This document shows positions 1 through 9,083 of a stretch of 64,000 nt of DNA, piece after piece. Each line of letters starts with the position of its first letter. Within the stretch, counting starts at the first letter, position 1. Made by a program: the position numbers and the translations under genes. Origin of the DNA: Onthophagus taurus (Eukaryota > Arthropoda > Insecta > Coleoptera > Scarabaeidae); NCBI RefSeq assembly GCF_036711975.1, contig NC_091976.1:4526001-4590000 (forward strand). The letters are read 5' to 3'. The notes under the pieces were generated by a model. The model worked only from the letters and a program-made list of their open reading frames with translations, was not told the origin of the DNA and did not search any database.

Positions 1-472
1 TCTAAATCTTTTGGGTTCATACGTTTTCCCATTGAAACGTTCGCTTTCTTCGCTACAAATCGATCATCCTTACCCGATTGTGAGAGCTAAAAGAATCGCA
101 TCGAACAAATGGCCCTCCGTTATTGTTGAGTTGGAAGATGGTTTTACGGTATATTTACCGTTGAGAATTGCCGAAGCTATAACTGATGAAGAGTTACGGT
201 CCCTCGATAGGATGTCTTTAGTATATCTCGGAAAGAGGGATTTTGGGAAACAGAATCCTGCGAATTTAATCCGATTCGATCAGAAAATTTTTACGATTCC
301 TTCTCCGGTAGCGGACGTCGCTGAAAATTTGGCGGTGGCCCATACAGTTCCGGAAGTGTCCACACCCGTCAGCAGACGATATCATGGGGCAGCACGGGCC
401 CCTCTTCGCGAACGTAACCAAGACGGTTTCTATTACAATTTAGCGACCGATGTCGTGAACGGTACTGACTAA
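1..472 (+). CDS. TIR-borne ELED-family small protein (about 160 aa), cut at the window edge
   Basis: The protein matches the complete copy at 32847-33326. The window starts about eight bases inside the gene, so the true start lies outside. The core reads YPIVRAKRIASNKWPS, then a VELEDGF segment, then YLPLRIAE, followed by a charged helix and LVYLGK. The 105-aa protein beside it and the proteins at 3255-3540 and 43162-43623 share this pattern (YP-I start, ELED, VFLP/VYLP, closing strand), so they form one family. The compact beta-rich pattern could be an OB-like nucleic-acid-binding fold, but that is inference. The function is unknown. It is encoded in the terminal repeat, so an intact element would carry two copies. 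Confidence 0.65.
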   Translation, partial: LNLLGSYVFPLKRSLSSLQIDHPYPIVRAKRIASNKWPSVIVELEDGFTVYLPLRIAEAITDEELRSLDRMSLVYLGKRDFGKQNPANLIRFDQKIFTIPSPVADVAENLAVAHTVPEVSTPVSRRYHGAARAPLRERNQDGFYYNLATDVVNGTD

Positions 473-823
473 TCTTATTCGTTAATTATGTTTAATTGAA
501 ATTTAAATTTTTAATATATCTATTAACTGTAATTTTTTGTGATTTTCTCTTCCTCCTCCTACCCTCAATCAATCAATAATAATAATAATAATAAATAACC
601 TATTTTAAGGTGAGTATTATTTCAATTCAGTCATCGCTCCGCGGGGGATTAACTTCCGCTGATAAGCATACGATCGTTGACGCCGTCTCCTATTGAGCGT
701 TATCTGAAATTTATGTGCAACCTATTGTAGTATAGATGGCGCTTATGTAATTTTTCTCTCCTCCCAAATATATATTATATATCGCCACCGTTTTAAATTT
801 CAGTCGACGTTTAGAGTTACGAT
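473..823 (+). other. Intergenic module between the two small TIR genes
   Basis: The stretch holds an AT-rich tract, a CTTCCTCC run followed by CAATCAATAATAATAATAA microsatellite, the sequence ATTTTAAGGTGAGTATT and a TCATCGCTCCGCGGGGGATTA segment. The whole module recurs at about 1274-1470 and in each other Polinton TIR. A TATA-like run (ATATATTATATATCG) lies about 40 bases before the next ORF and may be its promoter. No further ORF is convincing. Confidence 0.5.
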
Positions 824-1141
824 ATGTCTCAACGCGATTTGATTTTTGCGATACAAGGTTTAAATGCCTTAGGTATAAACGCGGACAAACCTAAAGTTCC
901 CATTTCGTCGTTAGAGAAGAATAGGGTGTATCGGGTGATACGTTTCACGCAAGATCCGGAATCGTATCAAGACCTTCTGGCAGAATTGGAGCACGTTAGG
1001 GTATATATACCGCCCCTTTACGCTGAGAACATTTGGAAAGATATCATCCACGGACAAGAGCGACTCGATTCGATTAGGATTGGATTAATCTATGAAGGAT
1101 ATACACCCGCTACCGAACGATTGAGATTTAAAGTTTTGTAA
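824..1141 (+). CDS. TIR-borne 105-aa ELED-family protein
   Basis: An uninterrupted 105-codon frame starts MSQRDLIFAIQGLNALG. It has the same plan as the neighbouring 160-aa family but is shorter: RVYRVIRF, then LLAELEHVRVYIPPLYAE, then a short helix and IGLIYEG near the C terminus. The same gene occurs at 6003-6320, 33678-33985 and 39843-40157, each time just inside a Polinton tip. I read the two TIR genes as diverged paralogues. A small DNA-binding or anti-defence role would suit a terminal gene carried in two copies, but nothing in the sequence proves it. Confidence 0.6.
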   Translation: MSQRDLIFAIQGLNALGINADKPKVPISSLEKNRVYRVIRFTQDPESYQDLLAELEHVRVYIPPLYAENIWKDIIHGQERLDSIRIGLIYEGYTPATERLRFKVL

Positions 1142-1156
1142 TTAAAGTGCTACACA

Positions 1157-1273
1157 ATGGGTAAATGTTTAAATAGTTTACTATCTTTTGTCGCCGAAAT
1201 TCTCTGCACTTTGATCGATGTTATCACAAGCGCTGTCTGCATATGTTTATCATTTTGGGCATGTTTAATTTAA
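1157..1273 (+). CDS. 38-aa hydrophobic ORF with an MGxC start
   Basis: The small frame starts 16 bases after the 105-aa gene and begins MGKCLNSLLSF, followed by a long hydrophobic, cysteine-rich stretch. The MG start followed by cysteine resembles a myristoylated and palmitoylated membrane peptide. The identical ORF occurs at 33997-34113, but it is absent after the 105-aa gene in the left TIR of A and the right TIR of B. Identity between recent copies is not evidence of selection, so this is only a candidate. Confidence 0.25.
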   Translation: MGKCLNSLLSFVAEILCTLIDVITSAVCICLSFWACLI

Positions 1274-1530
1274 ATTTAAATTTTTAATATATGTATTAAC
1301 TTTAATTTTTTGTGATTTTCTCTTCCTCCTCCTCCTCCTACCATCAATCAGTCAATCAATCAATCAATAATAATAATAAATAACCTATTTTAAGGTGAGT
1401 ATTATTTCAATTCAGTCATCGCTCCGCGGGGGATTAGCTTCCGCTGATAAGCATACGATCGTCGACGTCATCGCCGTCGTCGTCATCGCTCCGCGGGGGA
1501 TTAGCCTCCGCGCTGATAAACGTATGAGCG
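1274..1530 (+). repeat. Duplicated TIR module (CCTCC / CAATCAAT / CCGCGGGGGATTA)
   Basis: This stretch repeats the module at about 495-690, ending in two copies of a CATCGCTCCGCGGGGGATTAG segment and a GATAAGCATACGATCGT segment. It is present twice in this TIR and in the right TIR of A, but once in the left TIR of A and in B. Nothing coding is seen. Confidence 0.6.
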
Positions 1531-1735
1531 CAATAGGGCACTAACATGGGGTTGAAGGCGGGTGGGGGTTGAAGGGGGCCAATAGGGCACTAACATGGGG
1601 TTGAAGGGGGATGGGGGTTGGAGGGCCCATTAGGGCACTCACATGGGGTTGAAGGGGCCAATAGGGCACTCACATGGGGTTGAAGGGGGTTGGGGGTTGA
1701 AGGGCCAAAAGGGCACTAGCATGGGGTTGAAGATG
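1531..1735 (+). repeat. G-rich subterminal tandem array
   Basis: Imperfect units of about 30-50 bases are built on AGGGCACTAACATGGGG and TTGAAGGGGG. The same array, with different unit numbers, lies at 5850-6030 (inverted), 34508-34850 and 40160-40340. Runs of four to five G on one strand could form G-quadruplexes; that is inference. Confidence 0.8.
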
Positions 1736-1881
1736 ACACCGGAAGTGACAAGATACCGGAAGTGACAAGATACCGGAAGTGGGATGACACCGGAAGTGGG
1801 ATGACACCGGAAGTGACGTCATGGGGGATTAGGGGGATGGGGGATTGATTTCCGGTCCAGAACCGGCATTATCTATCTACT
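1736..1881 (+). promoter_or_regulatory. ETS/CRE site array and Polinton tip
   Basis: ACCGGAAGTG, the consensus for ETS/GABP-type factors, occurs five times (1738, 1755, 1772, 1789, 1806). It is followed at once by the palindromic CRE TGACGTCA at 1814-1821. Then come a GGGGGATTAGGGGGATGGGG segment and the tip CCAGAACCGGCATT...CTACT. The order is kept at all four ends of this subfamily. Adenovirus inverted repeats also carry ATF/CRE sites beside an AT-rich core origin, so a combined enhancer and replication-origin role is a fair analogy but is not shown. Confidence 0.6.
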
Positions 1882-2615
1882 TTTAGTGATGAAGATGTTG
1901 ATAAATTTGAGGTTAAAAGTCCGAACGTAATTCCTAAGGGTTTAGGAGCTGATGTATCAAAATCTCCTTCAACCTCGGCGTTAATGAAACCTGAAGCAAA
2001 ATTAGAGCGTATACGCATTGGAAGCTCGTTGAAATTAAAAATTTATATTATGTGTACGGTAAACAGGATTCAATTGATCTTAGAATGGGTATAAGATACG
2101 ATTCTAAAACCGATGGATGGAAGATCGGTTCAAAACCTGTTGAATTTACTGACACACACATATTACTTGACGGCGGTAAATTAAATATCCCAACCAGTCC
2201 GGGTTTATATGAGCTCATACAATTGAAGGGGCCTAAAAATTTCACGGAAGAGGATCTTCAGAGGTATAAAGATATCCTAACGTTTACGGGAGCCCGTAAA
2301 CAGAACTATACCGGGCCTATAGCGAGTAATCGTTCTGAAAAATATATTAGAATAATTAAACCGCTATTTAACAACGCGGGCGAAACCGCGTGATCAGGAC
2401 TAGAGGTCAATTCCAATCGGGTTCAGTATAAATACTGGAATGATGTTAACGAATTGGTAGATTGATTGAGATTGTTGCACGCACCGTATGCGGTCGGAAA
2501 CAATTCGTACAGAAACGAAATTGCGTATATTGTAGAGGAGCTTAAAGAAATCAACGTTACCATATAAATTACAGACAGGCGGATATGTATGGAAGCGGTG
2601 GTGGCGGTGTTGGGG
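1882..2615 (+). pseudogene. Polinton fragment: 3' part of the DUF8207-like gene and start of the fibre-like gene
   Basis: The segment aligns with the gene at 27741-28727 from its middle to its end, then with the first codons of the following fibre-like gene (glycine-rich start). It lies directly against the tip of Polinton 0, so Polinton 0 was probably inserted into it or recombined with it. It is an old fragment, broken about three times. Confidence 0.7.
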
Positions 2616-2639
2616 TACTTATGTGAATTACAATCATTT

Positions 2640-3199
2640 AATTTAGTTTTTAGCCTTTTTGTTTCCCGTTCACACGAAGAGCAACACCAACCGCACTCCG
2701 ATCAGTAATTGTTTTAATAGTAGGCATTGTAGGCGCTATAGTACGTAACTCTGGCTTAGGTAACATTTTATGAACACATTTACTAGCCCATGCTTAGATT
2801 TCAACTCATAAACCTAAATTTTGACCCTTACGATTTGTTAAATCCTGTCTAATCTCCATAATTTCCTGGGTTCTTTCATCGAGAGATTCTCTTAAAGATG
2901 CAATTTCTTTAGGAATCTAAATTTTTTAAATTCTCATTGCAAGTTTCTAAATGTTTAAGATCTCTATGAGTTGTAATGGATAATTGAACATATCTTGAAA
3001 CTAGATCCGTGTTTCGTAATTTATATTCTGTTAGATCATTAGTACAATTAGTGCGTTCCACTGTTTCAAATTCATTCGAAGAGTTCGCTATGGACTTTAT
3101 TGTAGATGTTGTTCCATTATAAGGTTTTAAAGTCGATGATAATACAGGTTTTGGTGATGAGAGTGAGGAAAAGCGAGCAGAGTCCTCTACATCCAGCAA
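2640..3199 (-). pseudogene. Coiled-coil protein remnant, D-lineage
   Basis: The reverse strand encodes a charged helical segment (DLTEYKLRNTDLVSRYVQLS, THRDLKHLETC) and, further on, a cysteine-containing segment resembling the coiled-coil gene at 48377-48703. The function is unknown. It is a broken fossil. Confidence 0.4.
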
Positions 3200-3254
3200 C
3201 TCTTCTTGGAGGAAGGAAAGCTAATTTGAGTCGAAATTGAAGTTGCTAATGAAA

Positions 3255-3540
3255 AAATTTTCGGTAGCAAACCTCAACTCTCCTGCTTGGAATTAAAAAT
3301 TGGTGAGGTACATCCGATAGTATCTTTAAAACGATTGGTTAAAGCCAATTTTCTTCTTTGTTGGTGGAGCTTGAGAAAAACATTATCTTTCTCCCCGAAA
3401 GATATTTACTACAAATTGATGATGAATTCAACGAAATGGTGAATTCGAGAGAGTATGATCAAATAAATTTGAAACTAATCGAACGCAAACCTGTGGGAAA
3501 ATCTAACGCTCTACATGAATTTGAATTTGTAAAGTGTTAA
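3255..3540 (+). pseudogene. ELED-family remnant, D-lineage
   Basis: The open part reads VELEKNIIFLPERYL, then a charged segment and a C terminus HEFEFVKC that closely matches the end of the intact protein at 43162-43623. This ties the fragment to the D lineage. It is broken about twice. Confidence 0.5.
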
Positions 3541-3670
3541 GAATGTTTAATACATAAATTAGAGTATGGATTTAATAGAATTTAGTAAATATAGTCGGTT
3601 GTAGCAGATAAGGTTGTATGAATATCATATAAATTAAAATTTAATGAATTTGAAGATATAAAAAACCACG

Positions 3671-3808
3671 ATGGAATTTTTAACTACCGAAACCGTTAAA
3701 ACTACGAGGAATTTATTGAATATTTCCAGAACTGAAGAGAAACTTAAAATACTACAAAAATTAAATAAAACAAATATTCGATTAGTAACTAAATTTACGT
3801 ACATCTAA
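3671..3808 (+). CDS. 45-aa ORF of unknown function
   Basis: A short lysine- and threonine-rich frame begins MEFLTTETVKTTRN. It lies between the ELED remnant and the polymerase remnant. It may be a small gene of the element or the first piece of the polymerase gene. It has no recognisable family. Confidence 0.25.
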   Translation: MEFLTTETVKTTRNLLNISRTEEKLKILQKLNKTNIRLVTKFTYI

Positions 3809-3879
3809 TGGGGGAATAAGAGACAAGAGACGTTATCAATCAATCTTATGCGATATAGCAAATAGGTTTAAAAATTCAA

Positions 3880-4690
3880 AAATCATTGGCGGTAGCGAGA
3901 GATATTAAAAGCGGGAAAGGATTTTGTAGAAAAAGAAGTGATCGTATTCAATGGAGAGATGTAGCTTCCGCATTTCAGTCCCGTATAAGAACAGGTGCTA
4001 TTCTTAATATAGTGCATAAAGACCCTAGAGCGTTTTTAAAAGATTGTATTCCTCTCATCCAGTCCAGAGTGCGAAACGCGTTAAAACAAAATATGATTGG
4101 TTAAAAAACTGAAAAAGAAGATATCAAATATTTGAATACCATCAATTTCTAATATTACACTCATCTTCCATTAAATCGTTATTAATGAATCTTATTGAAG
4201 CTATAATTAATCAAGTAAGTCGTTTGCATGATTTCTTAGGCACTTATTTATTATATTTTTATTTTATGTTTTATAGATGGGAGAATTTGCGGAACGCAAC
4301 TCTGGCATTCGTTTCCAGCAACTACTTATTGGTTTGCATCAATAAATTTTCACCGCTGCAAGGAGGCACTTACATTTCGCTACCTTCCAATTTGTCGAGA
4401 AATAAAAAAGGTGCTATCCTCAACATTCGTAATTATAACAACCTCTGTTTTTTGTATTGTATATTGGCTGTTATGCACAACATTTATTCATGTGAATTCG
4501 CTTCTTTAATATCGAAGAAATTTTTAATTTAAACGGAATTCAATTTCCTATTGGTCTATCCGACATAAGTAAATTCGAAAAACTAAATCTTTCAATATCA
4601 GTTAATGTTTACGGATTCAATAGTGATTGAGAGATTGAGATTGATCATTTTAATTTATTATGTTTAGAAAGTAATGGTACTGTTTAATAC
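3880..4690 (+). pseudogene. N-terminal part of a family B DNA polymerase, D-lineage
   Basis: One frame has WRDVASAFQSRIRTGAI followed by a DPRAFLKD segment. Further on come YISLPSNLSRNKKGAI and a cysteine-containing segment like the one preceding the exonuclease in insect Polinton polymerases. This N-terminal layout is common in arthropod PolB proteins but differs from the zinc-finger-headed PolB in A and C. Only the first part is present; it is broken several times. Confidence 0.5.
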
Positions 4691-5340
4691 TTGATTTATC
4701 TCCGTTGTTGCACAATTGTTGAACAAAAAAAATTTAAAATTTAAAAATTTTAAAGCATTGACGGACCGTTGTTGGTTAAGGGATACAATTTGGATAGCAT
4801 GGACCACATTAGTAGGGGTGGTGGTATGTTTTGACACCACGTTTTTTCTCAAGTTAGTAAATATGTTAAAGATGTCAAGCGGATGTTATGTGATGCTCTT
4901 GTTTTGTCTCAATTTAATTACATGGTTTCTGTATATCATCCAGCCTTGACTGCTTTTGATTCAAATAGAATCCAAAACATTCAAAACTGCATGTCTACAT
5001 TTTATTTATGGCATACGAAAACATGATAAGATTTCTCATAAGTTAGTTGACGCTGGATGATTGTCGATGAGGAACAGAAGAGTGCTTCAGCCATTGGTGG
5101 TTTATCATAAACTAATGTTGAGCAAGACTCCAAGTTATTTATATAGGAAGATTAATTTTAGATATAACTTTCATGATCAATTGACTAGGTTTTTTTTTTT
5201 ATTTTTCCACCTGACCATTGCACGGGTTTGTTTGAGAGATCTTTCTCATACCATATTTACAAATTCTATAATCTTATTTCGATGGCTGATAAGAAATTAA
5301 GTTTATCGGAATTCTAATTCCATCCTATTATTGAATGAAT
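4691..5340 (+). mobile_element. 3' end of a Jockey/CR1-like LINE (reverse transcriptase tail)
   Basis: Pieces in shifting frames give the typical C-terminal region of LINE reverse transcriptases: YHPALTAFDSNRIQNIQNC, then WLSMRNRR, then SKTPSYLYRKINFRYNFHD, ending in a short arginine-rich tail. The 3' end is followed by a (TGAA)-type microsatellite. At least three frameshifts or stops separate the pieces, so the copy is dead. It is truncated at the 5' side. The last 230 bases occur again at 41880-42098. Confidence 0.6.
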
Positions 5341-5715
5341 GAATGCGAGGTAGGTAGGTATCAAGGTTTATACAACCTTGGGCTACACGGTGAAAGCTTG
5401 TATTAGTGATTGTGGTGGAAGTAATGTTCAATTATAGAGAGATCTTGGTGTAACATATGAACATACTTATATAAAACACCAAATTATTGGGAGTAATATA
5501 TATTTTTTTCCTGATGCTCCACATCTGCTAATATTAATTCAAAATTGGCAACCATTTGAACAACTGATTCAAACAAATGATTTAGAAATAAGCAGTAATT
5601 TCAAATTAAATGAAAATCATGTACGGTGGTGTCAAAGATACGAAACACAAAATGTTGCTTTGGCAGCTCAACTGCTATCATATACTACTGCGGTGGCGTT
5701 AAGAAAATATAGCTC
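5341..5715 (+). pseudogene. P-element-like transposase fragment
   Basis: The segment is nearly identical to 42100-42475. Its frame gives ACISDCGGSNVQL and, after one stop, a YFFPDAPHLLI motif typical of P/THAP9-type transposases. The tip of Polinton A begins immediately after it at 5716, so the Polinton interrupted this copy. Confidence 0.55.
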
Positions 5716-5738
5716 AGTAGATAAATAATGAGAGTTCT

Positions 5739-5850
5739 GGAGCGGAAGTCAATCCCCCATCCCCCTAATCCCCCATGACGTCACTTCCGGTGTGATGACA
5801 TCACTTCCGGTGTCATCCCACTTCCGGTATCTTGTCACTTCCGATGTCAT
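5739..5850 (-). promoter_or_regulatory. ETS/CRE array at the left tip of Polinton A
   Basis: Inverted version of the array at 1736-1821: TGACGTCA at 5776-5783, followed by CACTTCCGGT-type ETS sites and one degenerate TGACATCA. It lies about 60 bases from the element tip. Confidence 0.6.
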
Positions 5851-6002
5851 CTTCAACCCCATGTTAGTGTCCTAATGGTCCCTTCAACCCCTTCACCCCC
5901 TCTTAGTGCCCTATTGGCCTCCTTCAACCCCATCACCCCCTTCAACCCCATATTAGTGCCCTATTGGCCTCCTTCAACCCCATCACCCCCTTCAACCCCA
6001 TG
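5851..6002 (-). repeat. G-rich subterminal tandem array, inverted
   Basis: C-rich on this strand: units of CTTCAACCCC and TTAGTGCCCTATTGG, equivalent to the array at 1531-1735 but shorter. Confidence 0.75.
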
Positions 6003-6320
6003 CTAGCGCCCTAATGGCTCCCTACTACCCCGCTTCAACCCCAAGCATTCATAGATTAATCCAAGCTTAATCGAATCGAGTTGCTCTTGTCCGTGTATGA
6101 TATCTTTCCAAATGCGATCAGCGTAAAGGGGTGGTAAATATACCCTAACGCGCTCCAATTCTGCCAGAAGGTCTTGATACGAATCTGGGTCTTGCGTGAA
6201 ACGTATCACCCGATACACCCTATTCTTCTCTAACGAAGAAATTGGAACTTTAGGTTTGTTCGCGCTTATACTTAAGGCATTTAAACCTTGTATCGCAACA
6301 ATCAAATCGCGTTGGGACAT
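6003..6320 (-). CDS. TIR-borne 105-aa ELED-family protein (left TIR of A)
   Basis: Same gene as at 824-1141. In sequence it is closer to the copy at 39843-40157 (both carry LSISA and ADRIWKD) than to the copies at 824 or 33678. Its C-terminal end differs because the tandem array begins there. The TATA-like run and the GGCGATAC segment upstream are kept. Confidence 0.55.
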   Translation of the reverse strand: MSQRDLIVAIQGLNALSISANKPKVPISSLEKNRVYRVIRFTQDPDSYQDLLAELERVRVYLPPLYADRIWKDIIHGQEQLDSIKLGLIYECLGLKRGSREPLGR

Positions 6321-6634
6321 ATCGTAACGCTAGACGTCGACTGAAATATAAAACGGTGGCGATACATAATATATATTTGGGAGGAGATACAAATTACATA
6401 AGCGCCATCTATATTACAATAGGTCGCACATAAATTTCAGATAACGCTCAATGGGAGACGACGTCGACGATCGTATACTTATCAGCGGAAGTTAATCCCC
6501 CGCGGAGCGATGACTTAAAATATGTTCTTTATTATTATTGATTGAGGGTAGGAGGAAGAGAAAATCACAAAAAATTAAAGTTAATACATATATTAAAAAT
6601 TTAAATTTCAATTAAACATAATTAACGGATAAGA
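6321..6634 (-). other. Intergenic module between the TIR genes (left TIR of A)
   Basis: Inverted copy of the 473-823 module: TATA-like run, CCGCGGAGCGATGA segment, AATAATAATTGATTGAGG microsatellite. No ORF is supported. Confidence 0.5.
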
Positions 6635-7115
6635 TTAGTCTGTACCGTTCACGACATCGGTCGCTAAATTGTAATAGAAACCGCCTTGGTTACGTTCATG
6701 AAGAGGGGCCCGTGCTGCCCTATGATATCGTCTGCTGACGGGTGTGGACACTTCCGGAACAGTATGGGCCACCACCAAATTTTCAGCGACGTCCGCTACC
6801 GGAGAAGGAATCGTATAAATTTTCTGATCGAATCGGATTAAATTCACAGGATTCTGTTTCCCGAAATCCCCTCTTTCCGAGATATACTAAAGACATCCTA
6901 TCGAGGGACCGTAACTCTTCATCAGTTATAGCTTCGGCAATTCTCAACGGTAAATATACCGCAAAACCATCTTCCAACTCAACAATAACGGAGGGCCATT
7001 TGTTCGATGCGATTCTTTTAGCTCTCACAATCGGGTAAAGATGATCGATTTGTAGCGAAGAAAGCGAACGTTTCAATGGGAAAACGTATGAACCCAAAAG
7101 ATTTAGACGAGACAT
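6635..7115 (-). pseudogene. TIR-borne 160-aa ELED-family gene, broken copy
   Basis: Matches 32847-33326 closely over its whole length but is broken about once. See the entry at 1-472 for the family. Confidence 0.65.
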
Positions 7116-7200
7116 CTTATCAGTATGAACGGCTACCTCGGACTACATTGAAATTACAGCAGGGGTAGTAATTACCCTAAGCCAAAAAGATGCGCGCGCA

Positions 7201-7461
7201 TCAGTGAATCCACCAATTAGAAAATCTAAATTCTAAAAACCGCAAAATACCCTTGAAGTAAGGGAGTAGCTCCCTCATTATTGCATCATCCCTATCGCTG
7301 TCGTAAATCGAATTAGATTGATGTAAATTAAAAAGATGTAATTTAAAATAAATAAAATAATTTAACGTAATTATCACTAGAATAAAAATCTCGCAACCGT
7401 TAAATGGGGTTAATGTGGTTAGATAAAGATTACGAATTCTCGACTTTTCGCTTAAATACAA
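7201..7461 (-). CDS. Hydrophobic ORF between two TIR genes
   Basis: The frame starts MYLSEKSRIRNLYLTTLT and contains a strongly hydrophobic segment (EIFILVIITLNYFIYF) that could span a membrane. It recurs at 32508-32819 and 38738-39049 with a different C-terminal length. It lies head-to-head with the MALINAP gene about 60 bases away. The region could equally be an AT-rich shared promoter. Confidence 0.25.
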   Translation of the reverse strand: MYLSEKSRIRNLYLTTLTPFNGCEIFILVIITLNYFIYFKLHLFNLHQSNSIYDSDRDDAIMRELLPYFKGILRFLEFRFSNWWIH

Positions 7462-7520
7462 TAGTTTTAAATTAAGGAGTTTAGTATCATTTAACTTGTT
7501 TTACGTTAACATATACTACA

Positions 7521-7805
7521 ATGGCTTTGATCAACGCACCTTCATTGAAAGATTTGGCTCAAACGAAAATCAATTTAAACATATCGAAACGTCTACATGT
7601 ACTATCACTCAAAGAATACTTGCCGTGGAAAGTAGTGTTAGAGTTATGGAACACGTGGTTCCAGAATAATTGGTTCGAGCTTGGGGCGCATAAAAAATGT
7701 TTCGATGATGTGGACGTGAGGTGTATTACAATGGATGTGTTTAATAGAAAGCTCAATCATAAGTTACAATGCGCCATCTTTAGAAATGTTGAAATTTTCA
7801 GGTAA
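7521..7805 (+). CDS. MALINAP gene, first ORF (left TIR of A)
   Basis: A 94-codon frame begins MALINAPSLKDLAQTK and has a tryptophan-rich middle (LELWNTWFQNNWFELGAHKK). Copies lie at 32164-32448 and 38394-38678. The frame ends at CAG|GTAAAT, a good splice donor. A GT-AG gap then leads to a second open segment with two CxxC pairs (11492-11834). The Harbinger at 7854-11481 lies within this gap, just before the acceptor-like CTTTAG. The likely product is a small zinc-binding protein of unknown role. That the family splices this gene is inference. Confidence 0.5.
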   Translation: MALINAPSLKDLAQTKINLNISKRLHVLSLKEYLPWKVVLELWNTWFQNNWFELGAHKKCFDDVDVRCITMDVFNRKLNHKLQCAIFRNVEIFR

Positions 7806-8229
7806 ATTAGAAATTAAAATATAGTCTTTAAAGATAATTGAAATGTTAATAATAGGTTTGTTCGAGCAGCGGCAAAACCAATCTGCAAATTGGGAGACGC
7901 ATGCGCAGTATGGTAACTGTGTTCGAGCAGTAAATAAATCCCGAATTCTGACTTTTTCGACTACCAGTCGTGTGTTCGATCAGAATTTAGGATTAGTTGG
8001 GTACTGGTTGGGTATAGTTTTTACAATTTGCTGAGTTTCGAAAAATTGTTGACGGATTGTGTACTGTCATGCGCAGTGGATACTTTGCGAGTTTGTTGGT
8101 AATAAACGTAGCACGTCGAGAGGGCGACACAATCGATTTATATTTGTAAACACAATATCCGCTTTATTATTCTGTAATTGTTGTTAACACGTTCTTAAGT
8201 ACCTAGTATAAATCAGAGTATAAATAATC

Positions 8230-8529
8230 ATGTCCGATATTTCGTCGTCAAGTGAAGATGTGCCTTTAGTAAATTTTGAGTCAAGTGATGATGACCTAGA
8301 AGGTGAATTACTTGATACACCAGTGCGAATAAAGCCAAAAAATGAAGAGTACTTCGAAATAACAGTACAACAGTATAGCGACTCAAAATTTATGGAACAT
8401 TTTCGTTTGAGTAGAGTAGTTGCTGAAGATCTAGCAAATCGATTTAAAGCCAGCCAGTATTATAATTATCAAGCCGGAGGAAATGGAAAATTAACAGAAA
8501 AACAACATATATTAACCTTTAACTGGTGA
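8230..8529 (+). pseudogene. N-terminal part of a HARBI1-like nuclease
   Basis: The frame starts MSDISSSSEDVPLVNFESSD, an acidic leader, and continues with FRLSRVVAEDLANRFKAS and GKLTEKQHIL. The same frame resumes after the piggyBac at about 11180 with WFAGHQTASFRDVADRFNIS and a Q-V-I-R segment, which is the helix-turn-helix region of Harbinger nucleases. The catalytic domain is missing, lost in the internal deletion. Confidence 0.65.
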
Positions 8530-9083
8530 CGTATGGGTCTCTGGGACCCGTGTCTGTTAATTTTGGTTGCTGAACAACATATACAAACACTTTCAGACTT
8601 AACTCTTCAATACCTTCCTAAAACATAGCAACTTACTCAGTCGGTAATGTTTTAATTGTTTACGGCGTGTATTGAGCCCACGACAGCGACTCATGGGCCC
8701 CAGGGACCCGACGTCGTCGTAAACGTTAAAAAAAAAAAAAATTTAAGGTAGATGTTGACTAAAAAATCCAAATAGGCTTCGTTTCAAAATTATCCAAGTA
8801 GGCTTAGAAAAAAAAAACGATTTACTGTGCATACAAAAAATTTATAACAGTTGATTTTAAGCGTCCTTACTGTAAGCATCATCTTTGTCTAAACTATTCA
8901 ATTTCTGAATATAATCTGAAGATACTTTATGAAAAGTCATTGTTGGGGTATCCGGGTGCATTTAACTAATTGTAAATAGAAAATATTATCAAAGAACATA
9001 AATTAAAAAACAATGGCCACAAAACGTTATCTCGAATCTACGAGACCGGATGATCCAAATTTCCTGATTTTGAACTTCCTGAA

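Larger units (their letters stand above)
1..1881 (+). mobile_element. Right terminal inverted repeat of a Polinton extending left of the window (Polinton 0)
   Basis: This block matches the ends of Polintons A and B gene for gene. It holds a 160-aa-type gene, a 105-aa gene, repeat modules, a G-rich tandem array, an ETS/CRE array and the tip ending in CTACT at 1881. Beyond 1881 the sequence changes abruptly to the interior of another Polinton's DUF8207-like gene. The body of the element lies outside the window, so whether it is whole cannot be judged; no break is evident in the visible part. High similarity to the other copies suggests a young element. Confidence 0.8.
2621..4690. mobile_element. 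Fragment of a second Polinton-like lineage (related to D)
   Basis: Three pieces resemble the D element at 42940-50560 more than A, B or C. They are a coiled-coil gene on the minus strand, an ELED-family gene on the plus strand, and the N-terminal part of a DNA polymerase on the plus strand. The fragment is old and clearly broken (more than five breaks). Confidence 0.55.

Noticed and set aside
631-655. GTGAGTATTATTTCAATTCAG read as a mini-intron in the TIR module
   Set aside because: It has good donor and acceptor letters, but about 21 bases is too short for splicing.
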